From: Bacteroidales bacterium
Lineage (GTDB): Bacteria; Bacteroidota; Bacteroidia; Bacteroidales; Bacteroidaceae
Reading direction: 5' to 3'
DNA: 64,000 nucleotides
Assembly (NCBI GenBank): GCA_029227175.1
Contig: JAQXZK010000069.1
Coordinates: 1 to 64,000 of the forward strand
Shown here: piece by piece, positions 53,801-63,165 of the stretch
How positions within the stretch are numbered: position 1 is the first letter of the stretch
Layout: the number at the start of each line of letters is the position of its first letter
The notes under the pieces: generated by a model
What the model was told of the DNA's origin: nothing
Databases searched by the model: none
What the model saw: only the letters and a program-made list of their open reading frames with translations
Made by a program: the position numbers and the translations under genes

Positions 53801-54242
53801 ACTTGACGAGTTGAAACACTCTGTGCAGAACGCAAGCTACGAGCAGAAAGATCCGCTCTTGATATACAAACTGGAGTCTGTAAAACTATTCGATGCAATG
53901 GTGGAGAAGATTAACAGCGAAACAGTCTCAATCCTCATGCGCGGACAGATTCCGACACCTGAACAGCCTTCAGAGGAACAAATGGCAATGATTCAGGCTC
54001 GTCAGGAGGCTGCACGCAGAGCCGCCATGCAGGCCGCACAGAAAGCCAAACAGGAAATGAGCAGAATGCAAATGAACAAGCAAGAGCTTACTGACCCGGC
54101 ACAGGCAGCTGCAGCCGGCCGCGACACACGCGAACAACAGACACGCCAACCCATCCGCGCAGAGAAGACCGTAGGCCGCAATGACCCATGTCCATGCGGT
54201 AGCGGAAAGAAATACAAGAACTGCTGCGGACGAAACGCATAA
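50820..54242 (+). CDS. secA: Preprotein translocase subunit SecA
   Basis: 1140 aa; [33 protein letters not shown]-terminal [21 protein letters not shown]. Confidence 0.98.
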   Translation: MDFIKLIGSIFGNKATRDMKEISPWVDKIKAEYPKIAKLSNDELRAKTVELKDYIRSQAAEKNAKIAELKASIEQTELEEREQIFNQIDKLEKEVLDIYEKALDEVLPMAFSIVKDTARRFTENEEIVVTATDFDRQLAVSHDFVRIEGDNAVYLNHWVAGGNELTWNMIHYDVQLFGGVVLHKGKIAEMATGEGKTLVATLPVFLNALTGNGVHVVTVNDYLAKRDSEWMGPLYMFHGLSVDCIDKHQPNSDARRKAYNADITFGTNNEFGFDYLRDNMAISPKDLVQRKHNYAIVDEVDSVLIDDARTPLIISGPVPKGEDQLFDQLLPYVQVLVEEQKKIATKYLSEAKRLINEGTEKNDKKILEEGFLALYRSHKCLPKNKALIKYLSEEGIKAGMLKTEEIYMEQNNKRMHEVTDPLYFVIDEKLNSVDLTDKGIDLISARVNDSAFFVLPDIAAQLAELENDNALNDEERLSKKDALITDYSIKSERVHTIHQLLKAYTMFEKDTDYVIIDGQVKIVDEQTGRIMEGRRWSDGLHQAVEAKEGVKIEAATQTFATITLQNYFRMYHKLSGMTGTAETEAGEFWDIYKLDVVVIPTNRPIARNDMNDRIYKTNREKYNAVIEEIEKMRNSGRPVLVGTTSVEISELLKRMLDMRKIPCQVLNAKLHQKEADIVAQAGRSNLGKVMIKDEDGNAHEEERMLGTVTIATNMAGRGTDIKLTPEVKAAGGLAIIGTERHESRRVDRQLRGRSGRQGDPGSSVFYVSLEDKLMRLFASDRIASVMDKMGFEEGEMIEHKWISSSIERAQKKVEENNFGIRKRLLEYDDVMNKQRTVIYDKRRHALIGERIGMDIVNMIWERSAKATEAPDYENCKMDILQNLAIEAPFTEKEFEGLKQEQLTDKTFDAAMVAFKQRMDRLAGVAYPVIKQVYEAQGQMYENILIPITDGKKMYNISCNMKEAYESECREVVKNFEKSILLHVIDEAWKENLRELDELKHSVQNASYEQKDPLLIYKLESVKLFDAMVEKINSETVSILMRGQIPTPEQPSEEQMAMIQARQEAARRAAMQAAQKAKQEMSRMQMNKQELTDPAQAAAAGRDTREQQTRQPIRAEKTVGRNDPCPCGSGKKYKNCCGRNA

Positions 54243-54277
54243 ACCAGAACGAACATACCGACAGAAACAGCAAAGGA

Positions 54278-55333
54278 ATGATGAAAAGCATTCTCCGCAC
54301 CATATCGTACGCACTGCCCTTCCTGTTTGCCATCACCGCATGCCAGACACTGAAGTTCATGTCGATTGACTATCTGCAGCCGGCCGAGGTAAGTTTCCCG
54401 AAGGAACTGAAAAGCGTGGCGATAGTCAACAACATGCCTCTCAACCAAGAAGGCAGAGGCTATAAGATAGAAGACTATGCTGAGAATCAGAATCCCTTTA
54501 TCATCTCCCGGGAGAGCAAGATGTTTTTCGGCATGCCCGAACGTGCTATTGAGACAATGGCGCAAAGCATCGCAGACAAAAACTACTTCGAGGAAGTCGT
54601 TATCTGCGACTCTGCACTATGCCAGACAGGAAACGACGGTACACATGCTGTTCCATTGACCAAAGATGACGTCGAAAGACTCACACAGGAACTCTCTGTC
54701 GACTTTCTGATTTCGCTGGAAAACCTGCAACTCAGGATGGAGCGCACAACCCGATACATCAGCGAGGGAATCTATGCAACACGTGATGTCAAGGTATATC
54801 CGGTCTTTAAGGTTTACGTTCCCCATCGAAGCAGTCCTATCCTGCACGCCACCATGAGCGACAGCATCTTCTGGGAGAGTCTGGGCTACACACCGGCTAT
54901 GGCCGAACACGGTCTGATTAGCGAGAAAGAAGCTATCCTGCAAGCATCAGACTTTGCCGGCACGCTTCCCGTAAGACGATTACTTCCCTCCTGGCGCACC
55001 GGTAGTCGCATCCTGACAAGCGGAGGTTCAGCCGACATGAGAGACGCCTCTTATATGGCTCGCCAAGGACAGTGGGAAGAAGCGGTGACAGTATGGAAAC
55101 GCGCTTATGAAAACACCAGCAAAAACAAGTCGAAGAAAACATTGATAGCCCTGAATCTGGCACTTGGCTACGAGATGCAAGACAGTATCTCTACCGCATA
55201 CGAATGGGCGACGAAAGCATGCAGTCTGGCACCGGAGAACAGCACTTATTACGGTTTCTGCAAGCAATATGCAGACGAACTGAAGATAAGGATGAACGAC
55301 CTTGTCAAACTCAAGTTACAAACCGAAAGATAA
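54278..55333 (+). CDS. DUF6340-like TPR lipoprotein
   Basis: Lipobox FAITACQTLKFMSIDYLQPAEVSFP; C-terminal TPR-like helices. Confidence 0.7.
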   Translation: MMKSILRTISYALPFLFAITACQTLKFMSIDYLQPAEVSFPKELKSVAIVNNMPLNQEGRGYKIEDYAENQNPFIISRESKMFFGMPERAIETMAQSIADKNYFEEVVICDSALCQTGNDGTHAVPLTKDDVERLTQELSVDFLISLENLQLRMERTTRYISEGIYATRDVKVYPVFKVYVPHRSSPILHATMSDSIFWESLGYTPAMAEHGLISEKEAILQASDFAGTLPVRRLLPSWRTGSRILTSGGSADMRDASYMARQGQWEEAVTVWKRAYENTSKNKSKKTLIALNLALGYEMQDSISTAYEWATKACSLAPENSTYYGFCKQYADELKIRMNDLVKLKLQTER

Positions 55334-55352
55334 CTTTATAGGAATCAATGAT

Positions 55353-55793
55353 ATGAAATTAAGTCAAGCTTCTCAGGCCATTATAGCCGAATCTATCAAG
55401 ACTGCACTCTACAGCTTTCAGCAAGCGGAAGAGAATGTCGTTACCGACATTTACTTGCAGCCCTGTCAAAGTAACAATAAGTTGGTAATCTACGATGACG
55501 AGGATAACACCATCTCCTCGGCAATCGTCAACGAGTTCGATACTATCGAAGAGGATGACTTCTATGCGGTAATGTCTAAGAATCTAACCGCAATCCTTAA
55601 TCAACTGAATGAAGAGCAGGCGTTGGATACTAAAATCCTCAAGCCATTCAACTTCGTCTTGGTTGATGCCAACAAGGAAAGTATCTCCGACCTATTCATT
55701 GTTGATGACGATACTATTATCATTGATAACGAGTTGCTGAAAGGTCTTGACGAAGAGTTGGACGAGTTCATAACCAAGCTACTTGAAGAATAA
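55353..55793 (+). CDS. Conserved hypothetical acidic cytoplasmic protein
   Basis: MKLSQASQAIIAESIKTALYSFQQAEENVVTDIYLQ; start refined from 55302. Confidence 0.7.
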   Translation: MKLSQASQAIIAESIKTALYSFQQAEENVVTDIYLQPCQSNNKLVIYDDEDNTISSAIVNEFDTIEEDDFYAVMSKNLTAILNQLNEEQALDTKILKPFNFVLVDANKESISDLFIVDDDTIIIDNELLKGLDEELDEFITKLLEE

Positions 55794-55845
55794 AAAGACC
55801 TATAAAGCTATCCACAACACCCGAAGACTTTATTGTCTTAACAAG

Positions 55846-55895
55846 CTGCTCCCCAAAAGTCGCTCTCTGACTTTTGGGGAGCAGTCTTCTTTCCC
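55846..55895 (+). terminator. Intrinsic terminator after 55353-55793
   Basis: 16-bp perfect stem CTGCTCCCCAAAAGTC-gctctct-GACTTTTGGGGAGCAG followed by TCTTCTTT. Confidence 0.85.
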
Positions 55896-55914
55896 TTCAT
55901 TTGTTGGTGCTTAC

Positions 55915-55959
55915 AAAAAAAAAAAAAAAGACTCCCGCAGCAAAATCTGCAGGAGTCTC
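55915..55959 (-). terminator. Intrinsic terminator of fbaA
   Basis: Minus strand AGACTCCtGCAG-attttg-CTGCgGGAGTCT followed by T15. Confidence 0.88.
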
Positions 55960-55983
55960 ATAAGTATTGTATGCAATGAAAGA

Positions 55984-56988
55984 TTATTCAGCCAACTTGC
56001 CGTTTGAGCCGAGCACATTCACAATCTTGTGAATATACATTTTCTTCATGTTTTCGCGAGCAGGCTTCAAATACTGACGTGGGTCAAAATGGTCAGGATG
56101 CTCAGCGAAGTGCTTACGAATAGCAGCAGTCATAGCCAGACGAGAGTCTGAGTCGATGTTAATCTTGCAAACTGCTGACTTGGCAGCTTCACGAAGCTGT
56201 TCTTCAGGAATACCGATAGCATTAGGAAGGTTACCACCATACTTATTGATTGTGTCAACCTCATCCTGCGGAACAGAAGAAGAACCGTGGAGTACGATTG
56301 GGAATCCCGGGAGTTTTTTCTCGATTTCGTGGAGGATGTTAAATGCCAATGGAGGAGGTACAAGCTTACCGGTCTGTGGGTCAACAGTACACTGCTTTGG
56401 AGTGAACTTGTAAGCACCATGAGATGTACCGATAGAGATAGCGAGTGAATCGCAACCTGTACGTGTTGCAAACTCGATTACCTCAGAAGGCTGTGTGTAG
56501 TGAGACTCTGCAGCAGAAACCTCATCTTCAACACCGGCAAGTACACCAAGCTCAGCCTCAACGGTTACGTCAAACTGATGAGCATAATCCACCACTTTCT
56601 TTGTGAGAGCGATATTCTCTTCGAATGGAAGATGTGAACCGTCAATCATCACAGAAGAGAAGCCATTGTCAATACACTCATTGCAAATCTCGAATGTATC
56701 ACCATGGTCAAGGTGAAGAACGATTTCAGGTTTCTCGCAACCCAACTCCTTAGCGTATTCTACGGCACCCTTGGCAAGGTTGCGGAGAATTGTACCGTTA
56801 GCATAAGCACGAGCACCCTTAGAAACCTGCATGATGACAGGAGACTTTGTTTCAACAGCAGCCTGCACGATAGCCTGCATCTGTTCCATTGTGTTGAAGT
56901 TAAAGGCAGGAATTGCGTAGCCACCAGCTACAGCCTTAGCAAACATTGCACGTGTGTTTACCAGACCTAAATCTTTGTAATTAACCAT
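55984..56988 (-). CDS. fbaA: Class II fructose-1,6-bisphosphate aldolase
   Basis: VMIDGSHLPFEENIALTKKVV, VLHLDHGD, VLHGSSSVPQDEVD. Confidence 0.95.
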   Translation of the reverse strand: MVNYKDLGLVNTRAMFAKAVAGGYAIPAFNFNTMEQMQAIVQAAVETKSPVIMQVSKGARAYANGTILRNLAKGAVEYAKELGCEKPEIVLHLDHGDTFEICNECIDNGFSSVMIDGSHLPFEENIALTKKVVDYAHQFDVTVEAELGVLAGVEDEVSAAESHYTQPSEVIEFATRTGCDSLAISIGTSHGAYKFTPKQCTVDPQTGKLVPPPLAFNILHEIEKKLPGFPIVLHGSSSVPQDEVDTINKYGGNLPNAIGIPEEQLREAAKSAVCKINIDSDSRLAMTAAIRKHFAEHPDHFDPRQYLKPARENMKKMYIHKIVNVLGSNGKLAE

Positions 56989-57028
56989 TTTTCTATGAGT
57001 TTTTATAAAGTGATTCTTATTTTGGCTG

Positions 57029-57036
57029 CAAAATTA
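57029..57036 (-). promoter_or_regulatory. -7 promoter element (TAATTTTG) for fbaA
   Basis: TAnnTTTG match on minus strand, divergent from the rpmE promoter. Confidence 0.5.
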
Positions 57037-57110
57037 ACGATAATATTGCATTTAAACACCAAACAACAGAAAAAAAGCAGAAAAACTTTTAGATACCGAA
57101 TATTTAACGT

Positions 57111-57118
57111 ACCTTTGC
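57111..57118 (+). promoter_or_regulatory. -7 promoter element (TACCTTTG) for rpmE
   Basis: TAnnTTTG match. Confidence 0.55.
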
Positions 57119-57195
57119 GCACCGATAAAGAAGACCATTACACTATTTGTTACCCGAAATAGTCACTATACAGAAATTTAAAAACAATTAATGAT

Positions 57196-57447
57196 ATGAA
57201 AAAAGGTATTCATCCAGAAAACTATCGTCCGGTAGTGTTCAAGGATATTTAAAAAGGCGACATGTTCCTCTCTCGTTCAACTTGTGCGACCAAAGAGACT
57301 GTTGAGTTCGAAGGCGAAACTTATCCATTGGTCAAGCTCGAAATTTCAAGTTCTTCTCACCCATTCTACACCGGTAAGTCCAAACTCGTTGACACAGCCG
57401 GTCGTGTTGATAAGTTCATGAGCCGTTACGGCAACCGTAAGAAATAA
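57196..57447 (+). pseudogene. rpmE: 50S ribosomal protein L31 type B, interrupted by in-frame TAA at 57250-57252
   Basis: [82 protein letters not shown] in a single frame. Confidence 0.9.
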
Positions 57448-57597
57448 TCTGGAAAGAGATTCTCTTATCAGAAAGAAGGTGGAATTCACAACATGAGTTC
57501 CACCTTCTTTCGTTATATCCTTATATATGGGTCAGTCTAAAAAGTAGGCTGCAGATTTCTCTAACAGACCCGTTCCTTTACCGTGTGAGTAAGATTT

Positions 57598-57736
57598 GGG
57601 GTGAAACGGAATTTCTACGGTATTGAAATGGCGTTGCAACGCTGTTGCAACGAAGGAATACGCACGCGGTCCAAAAACGATGAATGTCCAGTTTTTTTAC
57701 CATCTCCTCATTGTGACCGGTAAATCGTTTCACCCC
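57598..57736. repeat. Noncoding segment bounded by 11-bp inverted repeats GGGGTGAAACG / CGTTTCACCCC
   Basis: Perfect 11-bp terminal inverted repeats, ~139 bp overall, with internal palindrome GCGTTGCAACGC. Confidence 0.55.
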
Positions 57737-57769
57737 CTCTACAGACACCTGTAGCGGTACCCTAACCGA

Positions 57770-57900
57770 ATCAAGCATTCGACATCGTCGAATCATATAA
57801 ATGACATCGTCGAATCATATAAATGTCAAGGTCGAAAATAGCTCTTGACATTGCCCATTTTAGAGGGGAGATATAACTGTCAGAAAATTTTACTTTATCC
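57770..57900. repeat. Dispersed noncoding element, copy 2 (tandem tcgaatcatataaatgacatcg, 22-bp period), opposite orientation to copy 1
   Basis: Two AATCATATAAATG copies at 57791 and 57813; reverse complement matches 37705-37830 blocks. Confidence 0.75.
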
Positions 57901-57938
57901 CAAATCTATGAACCGAAGAGAGGGGAGTGGACTTATAC

Positions 57939-59117
57939 CTATGTATCTTTCACCCCATGCTGCGTATGGATGAAGTGCTTATGCGCATCTTTCAGTCTGA
58001 ACAGGTTCAAGAACATCAGGACAAATGCTTTAGGTACGCCCAAGACTGCCAGCCAGAGCCGCTTCGTATAGTATTTTCGGGGTATGGCCACCAGCAGGGC
58101 CACCGCGAGCATCGTCCATAAGACGACCCACTTCACGGCATAAAGCGGAGAGACCGTCAGCACGCTAATTGTAAGTACGGAAAGTATGCCCAGCAAGAGC
58201 ACGCGCGGAAGCAGGAAATGCTGCAACACCTTGTCCAGGTAATTCCACCGGCCGGACAAAAGGGCCTTCAGCAGGTGCGGAGCATGTGCTGCACCATAAA
58301 GGAACTGGGCTGCCAGCCAACGCCGGCGCTGATTGGTAAAGTCTTTGGCTGTCTGAATCTTTTCATCCTGCACCAACGTGTGCTGCAAGTAATAGAATCT
58401 CCTTCCCTGACTCAAAAGACGGAACTCCATCTCGCGGTCCTCACCGACCGAGTCGACCAGCGCCATCGTATGCTTGAACAAGGCGTAGTCAAACGCCATT
58501 CCCGAGCCAATCAAGGCCGTAGACAACCCCAGATTGACGTGACCCAAGCGGAATATGGAGTTATTGATTTCCTCACTCATCGCATCCAGAAAGGCCATGT
58601 CAGTGTTCAGGTTCTTAGCCATCCGGTGTGCCTGAACCACCTCCACACCTTCCTGAGCAAAAGCCTCATTGATTTCTGTCAGGAATGAGGGGGAGACAAG
58701 ATTATCAGCATCAAGCACGACGGCAACATCATATCGGTCACCTATCACACGCATGGCTTCGTTCAGCGACTTGGCTTTCGTGCTACGTTCGAAATTCACT
58801 TCAACCAGCCGTATAGGTAACGTACGCAAGTAGTCATTTGTCTCGGGTTTCATCCTATCCGAGATGACCACCACCTCATATTTGTCCGAGGGATAAGTCT
58901 GTTGCAGGCAAGCGTGTACCGTATCTGCAATTACCGCATCTTCCTTGTAAGAGGGGATAAGCACCGCCATGCACTTCTGCTCACGCACAACACCCCGAAC
59001 CTGTTTGTACCTCAACAAAGAAGCCAAACTGAAGACAAGCAGGTAAAGCACATTGAATGTCAGAAGTACAAAAAAGATCCACTCCACCACCTGCAAAATG
59101 ATTATCAAGACAGCCAT
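57939..59117 (-). CDS. Membrane glycosyltransferase family 2
   Basis: MAVLIPSYKEDAVIADTVHACLQQTYP, VVLDADNLVSPSFL, QRRRW motif (FTNQRRRWLAAQ), C-terminal TMs. Confidence 0.92.
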   Translation of the reverse strand: MAVLIIILQVVEWIFFVLLTFNVLYLLVFSLASLLRYKQVRGVVREQKCMAVLIPSYKEDAVIADTVHACLQQTYPSDKYEVVVISDRMKPETNDYLRTLPIRLVEVNFERSTKAKSLNEAMRVIGDRYDVAVVLDADNLVSPSFLTEINEAFAQEGVEVVQAHRMAKNLNTDMAFLDAMSEEINNSIFRLGHVNLGLSTALIGSGMAFDYALFKHTMALVDSVGEDREMEFRLLSQGRRFYYLQHTLVQDEKIQTAKDFTNQRRRWLAAQFLYGAAHAPHLLKALLSGRWNYLDKVLQHFLLPRVLLLGILSVLTISVLTVSPLYAVKWVVLWTMLAVALLVAIPRKYYTKRLWLAVLGVPKAFVLMFLNLFRLKDAHKHFIHTQHGVKDT

Positions 59118-59234
59118 GTTTACACGTTTTTTCGTTTATTGCCATACAAATATAGAGATATTATTGGCAATGAGCTAAAGACACGCTGAAAAAAGGCATG
59201 CTACCCTGGATGGCTGGAAATGGGGAAACCAGCT

Positions 59235-60761
59235 TCACCTACCTACCGGAATAGAAAAGAGAGGTACTGCGTCTGCTGGGATAGGATGGGTATAAGCATC
59301 GGCACGAGTAGTTGGATTCATGACGAAGTAAGCCGAATAGGCATTCAACGTAGACGATGCTCCGCCCTTCATCACCTTTCCCCGACCATTCACGACACCA
59401 TACTTGCCGGACATACTCATGCCGGGCGTGAAATTGGCTGTCATCGTCCATGCTCCGCAGGTTGTAGAGCCCGGTGTCAACGACAAAAGTGTTTTGACTG
59501 TCCAGGAGATGGTATTTATCGGTGCTGCATGCTTGATAACATAGGGCTTGTTGGCTTTCAATTCCTCAACCTCCTTGAAATAGAACGTGTAGCCTTTTGT
59601 CGTGTCATAACCCACGTTGCACAGTTCGTACACACCGTCTACCCCCAACTCTGTCCGAGTCGTGGCAAAGGGCAAGGCAATGGTGTTAAATCCGGCTGAG
59701 AAGTTCCGGTTGAGAATCACTATCTGAAATTCCGCTTCCTCATAATCGCTGATATCCGATGGTTTCAGGATCTTGGGAGGTATCTCCTCAAAGATGGCAT
59801 AAAGCGTTTGAGAGACCGTGCTCTGCGGCACAGAGTTGTTCAACGACATCTGATAAGGATTTGCCGTTGACACGTACGTTGATGCATCGGCTGAAGTGCC
59901 CCACCCCAAGAATCTATACCCGGTGTTTGGCGTTGCGGTGAAGGTAGCAGTCGTAGACTCTGACGTTTTGGTAGAATTTGAAATGACTGCTGCCGCTACC
60001 GTAGCATTGGCCGAGCCATAGGAAGCATCGTTCGGAGTAGCAGTAGCCGCGAACCGATAAGTGGTAGTAGAAGTAGCGCTGACGCCGAAGGTTACCGTCT
60101 TGCCATTCATCGTGAGCGTTACAGTCCCGCTATGACTCCCGGGCGTAGAAGACGTGTACGATATATTTACGGTAGTAGTACCCGTATAGCCAACATCTTT
60201 GGAGGTCACCGTGAAGTGGCTGTCCGTACATGTGCCTATGACCTGCTGGTTATAGGTCGTGTTATTGTAGGTGATGCTCGCTGTTTTGGTAATGGCAGCC
60301 GCACTGATGTCGCGAGAACCAAAATCTATGGAAGAAGTCGAAGTTGAGAGGGTTGTGGCGCGGGTGACTTTGACATTGCTGATATATTTATTTAATGTTC
60401 CACTTGCTTTAAACTTGATTTTCACAATACTCTCGCTTATCTCAATAGATTTGTCAACATAACTTGTAGTCAAACTTCCTGACGAATACGAACCAAGTGT
60501 CGTCTCATTTCCAGAAGAATCATAACCATAAACATAAGTAGTCTGAGTTGCAGCTGATTTCTTCTTAATAGAAAAAGATAAAGTAGCACCTGGTCCTGAC
60601 AAAGTAAATTCGACACCACTACTATTGCTATAAGCACCAATAGAAAACTCACTACTTTCATCCAACACATAACTTGTCGTTTCACCGTATGCCCATAGGC
60701 GTCCACTGCCTGCAAATAGCAGAGAGACTATCATGAATAAAAACAGGATTCGTTGCTTCAT
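59235..60761 (-). CDS. Secreted surface protein with Ig-like and InlB B-repeat-like domains
   Basis: Signal peptide; SIDFGSRDISAAAITKTASI; GYRFLGWGTSADASTYVSTANPYQMSL...TLYAIFEE. Confidence 0.7.
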   Translation of the reverse strand: MKQRILFLFMIVSLLFAGSGRLWAYGETTSYVLDESSEFSIGAYSNSSGVEFTLSGPGATLSFSIKKKSAATQTTYVYGYDSSGNETTLGSYSSGSLTTSYVDKSIEISESIVKIKFKASGTLNKYISNVKVTRATTLSTSTSSIDFGSRDISAAAITKTASITYNNTTYNQQVIGTCTDSHFTVTSKDVGYTGTTTVNISYTSSTPGSHSGTVTLTMNGKTVTFGVSATSTTTYRFAATATPNDASYGSANATVAAAVISNSTKTSESTTATFTATPNTGYRFLGWGTSADASTYVSTANPYQMSLNNSVPQSTVSQTLYAIFEEIPPKILKPSDISDYEEAEFQIVILNRNFSAGFNTIALPFATTRTELGVDGVYELCNVGYDTTKGYTFYFKEVEELKANKPYVIKHAAPINTISWTVKTLLSLTPGSTTCGAWTMTANFTPGMSMSGKYGVVNGRGKVMKGGASSTLNAYSAYFVMNPTTRADAYTHPIPADAVPLFSIPVGR

Positions 60762-60780
60762 ATCATTTCTCTCCTTCTAT

Positions 60781-61536
60781 TTATGAGAACTCACCCTCCC
60801 ACACATCCTCGTCAGAGGTCGTGTTGGCCACTCCAAAAATAATCTCGCCCGTCGACGTGGCACCGATGGAAATCATATAGGACTTGCCGGCCTCGCCAAC
60901 AAAGGTACATCCGCTCTTCGAGAAAGCACTCGCACCACTATTGTTCAACGGTGTGGCAGTAAGCGAATAAGTTATCGTTCCTGCATCCAGATACACATCC
61001 GAGGAGGACGCAACCTCCACACTGCGAGGGGCCGTAAAAGAAACCTTCGCTGTTCCGTAGAAGGTATTCAAAGAGGCATCCAGCACAATGGAAACCTTCA
61101 CATTACTGGGCCTCAGGGTAATGCTGACGGGCGCAGTACCGCCGACAGTGACAGAGAACGTCGATGAACCCTGGTAGCAGATTTCCCCATTCCCCTCTCC
61201 GGCAGCGGAGGGCTTGTAAGTAGCCGTAATCGTATAACTTCCGGCATCAACATAAGCAAAGGATGAACTGCCATCCGTCGTAACGACGAGAGGTTGAGAA
61301 TTGACCTCTTCTCCGGCAGTTGTCGTTCCACTAATTGCAAACGTCAAACTACTGACCGGAGGATTGGCACGTGTCTCCGCTTTTACAAATACACCATACT
61401 CACCCGACAGCGAGAATACCACCTTTCCTTTTCCGGATGACATTCCGCTATCAGACTGACTTACATCCTGACAACCGGCACCCAGCACGGTCATCAAGAG
61501 TAATATGAGTATGCGGATTTGTTTCATATCTATCAA
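60781..61536 (-). CDS. DUF4493-like lipoprotein
   Basis: Lipobox VLGAGCQD; KAETRA, DAGSYTITATYKP. Confidence 0.65.
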   Translation of the reverse strand: MIDMKQIRILILLLMTVLGAGCQDVSQSDSGMSSGKGKVVFSLSGEYGVFVKAETRANPPVSSLTFAISGTTTAGEEVNSQPLVVTTDGSSSFAYVDAGSYTITATYKPSAAGEGNGEICYQGSSTFSVTVGGTAPVSITLRPSNVKVSIVLDASLNTFYGTAKVSFTAPRSVEVASSSDVYLDAGTITYSLTATPLNNSGASAFSKSGCTFVGEAGKSYMISIGATSTGEIIFGVANTTSDEDVWEGEFS

Positions 61537-61582
61537 TAGCGTTCCTGAGTCTAAATTGTTACTATCCTTTAAATAGGCATCG

Positions 61583-62326
61583 TTATGCTACTTCGTTACC
61601 GGTTGCTGCATCAATCGTAATAGTATCGCTACCACCGTCACCGAATGTATCGTCATAAGAGACAGAGATGGTAATCGTTCCATTGTCATTTGCAGTAATG
61701 TTAATCTTCTTTTCTGTTGCAGCAGCGCCAAGCGTAACCGACTTACCTGTGAGCGTCTTCGTTGCACCACCGTAGGTATAGCTGACAGAATAGTTTACAG
61801 TAGAACCAGCGGCATAATACGCCTTTGCAGTTGAAGCATTTGAGGCATTGAACTCAAGGTCGTTGTCACCTTTCTTGGCGGTCAAGGTACAATTCGTAAT
61901 CGCTGCATTCAGAGAGAAAGAAACCGCCAAACGTGCGTTCTTAGCTGTACCACAAACAACGGTCACATTCTTCGTCTTTCCGGCTGCCAGAGTAACAGAT
62001 GCACTTCCACTGTAAAAAGCATCGCCCCAATTTTCTTTGGAAGCATTGGCAGTAGCCAGGTCGGCATAGTTGGAAGCGGTTACGGTGTAAGTACCGGCAG
62101 CAAACTTCTGTGAAGGACCTGTATAATTCGTGTCGCCAACCTTTACTGTCCATGTAGAGAAGTTACTAACCGATTGCACGGCTCTTGTGGTAACCGTATT
62201 GTCGGTTGTCAATCCCAAAGAAAGATAGCCATAAGAAGCCACATCCAAAATATTTTCATTCGTGCAGGCAGAAAGCATGGTTGCCGCCACAAACAAAGTA
62301 GAGAAAATCTTTTTCATCTCATTCAT
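61583..62326 (-). CDS. DUF4493-like lipoprotein
   Basis: Lipobox TMLSACTNE; GYLSLGLTTDNTVTTRA; FAAGTYTVTASN. Confidence 0.7.
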   Translation of the reverse strand: MNEMKKIFSTLFVAATMLSACTNENILDVASYGYLSLGLTTDNTVTTRAVQSVSNFSTWTVKVGDTNYTGPSQKFAAGTYTVTASNYADLATANASKENWGDAFYSGSASVTLAAGKTKNVTVVCGTAKNARLAVSFSLNAAITNCTLTAKKGDNDLEFNASNASTAKAYYAAGSTVNYSVSYTYGGATKTLTGKSVTLGAAATEKKINITANDNGTITISVSYDDTFGDGGSDTITIDAATGNEVA

Positions 62327-62361
62327 TATTTATGTAATTAATATTGTTTCACTTCATTCAT

Positions 62362-63165
62362 TCACTCAAGTATACAATCTTCTTCAATGACCGAGAACGT
62401 ATCGTCATAGGAGATGCTTACGGAAATGTCTCCTGTTTCATCGGGCGTGCCAGACTTCCTCACCGTAAGGCGGGTAATCTTTCCACGTTTCAAGGTCACC
62501 TGGCCGGACTTGATCTCCGGCTCTTCGCTTCCAGCCTGACCGGCAATCACGACATCAACCGGACACAGACCAGCATCGTCTGTATTGTAATAAGCTATAC
62601 TGCCACTCACAAGTTCGCCTTCTGCCCCCTCTACCGCTTGGTTAGCCTTATCAAACACCAAGGCACGTGCATCGTCGGTTGTCACCTTGTAACTTTTCGT
62701 ATAATAATTGATAAAACTATCATCAAAGACCACACACAGACCGGCATTCACCACCGGACAACTGACGGAAACGCGGGTTGTCTCGCCCGGTTTGATGACA
62801 AACGCATCCGACTGTCCCTTATAGTGTCGCTGCCCCCAACCGCTATTGGACGATTCGGCCACCGAAGCAGAGCAGTTCTCTGCCGTCAGGCTATAACCCA
62901 ACCCTGCCGGCAACTTGGTATCTATATCCTTTAATGCAGCCGTTGCTCTGAACACATCCGTTCCCTTATATATGGTTATCAAGAAGTTGTCGGCCTCTTC
63001 TTTAGTAATCACGGAAGTAACGGCACGCGTTGATGCTCCTCCCGATAAAGCCAACTCAAAACGACCCACATTCTTTCCTTCCTGTCCCTTGTCATCGAGG
63101 ATATTCTCTCCCGAGCAAGCAACAAGTGAAATCAAAAGCAATATGTAGACCGAAATCTTCATCAT
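62362..63165 (-). CDS. DUF4493-like lipoprotein
   Basis: Lipobox SLVACSGE; GRFELALSGGASTRA; GWGQRHYKGQSDAFVIKPGETT. Confidence 0.7.
   Translation of the reverse strand: MMKISVYILLLISLVACSGENILDDKGQEGKNVGRFELALSGGASTRAVTSVITKEEADNFLITIYKGTDVFRATAALKDIDTKLPAGLGYSLTAENCSASVAESSNSGWGQRHYKGQSDAFVIKPGETTRVSVSCPVVNAGLCVVFDDSFINYYTKSYKVTTDDARALVFDKANQAVEGAEGELVSGSIAYYNTDDAGLCPVDVVIAGQAGSEEPEIKSGQVTLKRGKITRLTVRKSGTPDETGDISVSISYDDTFSVIEEDCILE

Noticed and set aside
57250-57252. Reassigned TAA codon or programmed frameshift in rpmE
   Set aside because: TAA terminates other genes here, including rpmE itself; no canonical slippery heptamer in the zero frame, and the downstream frame is unchanged.
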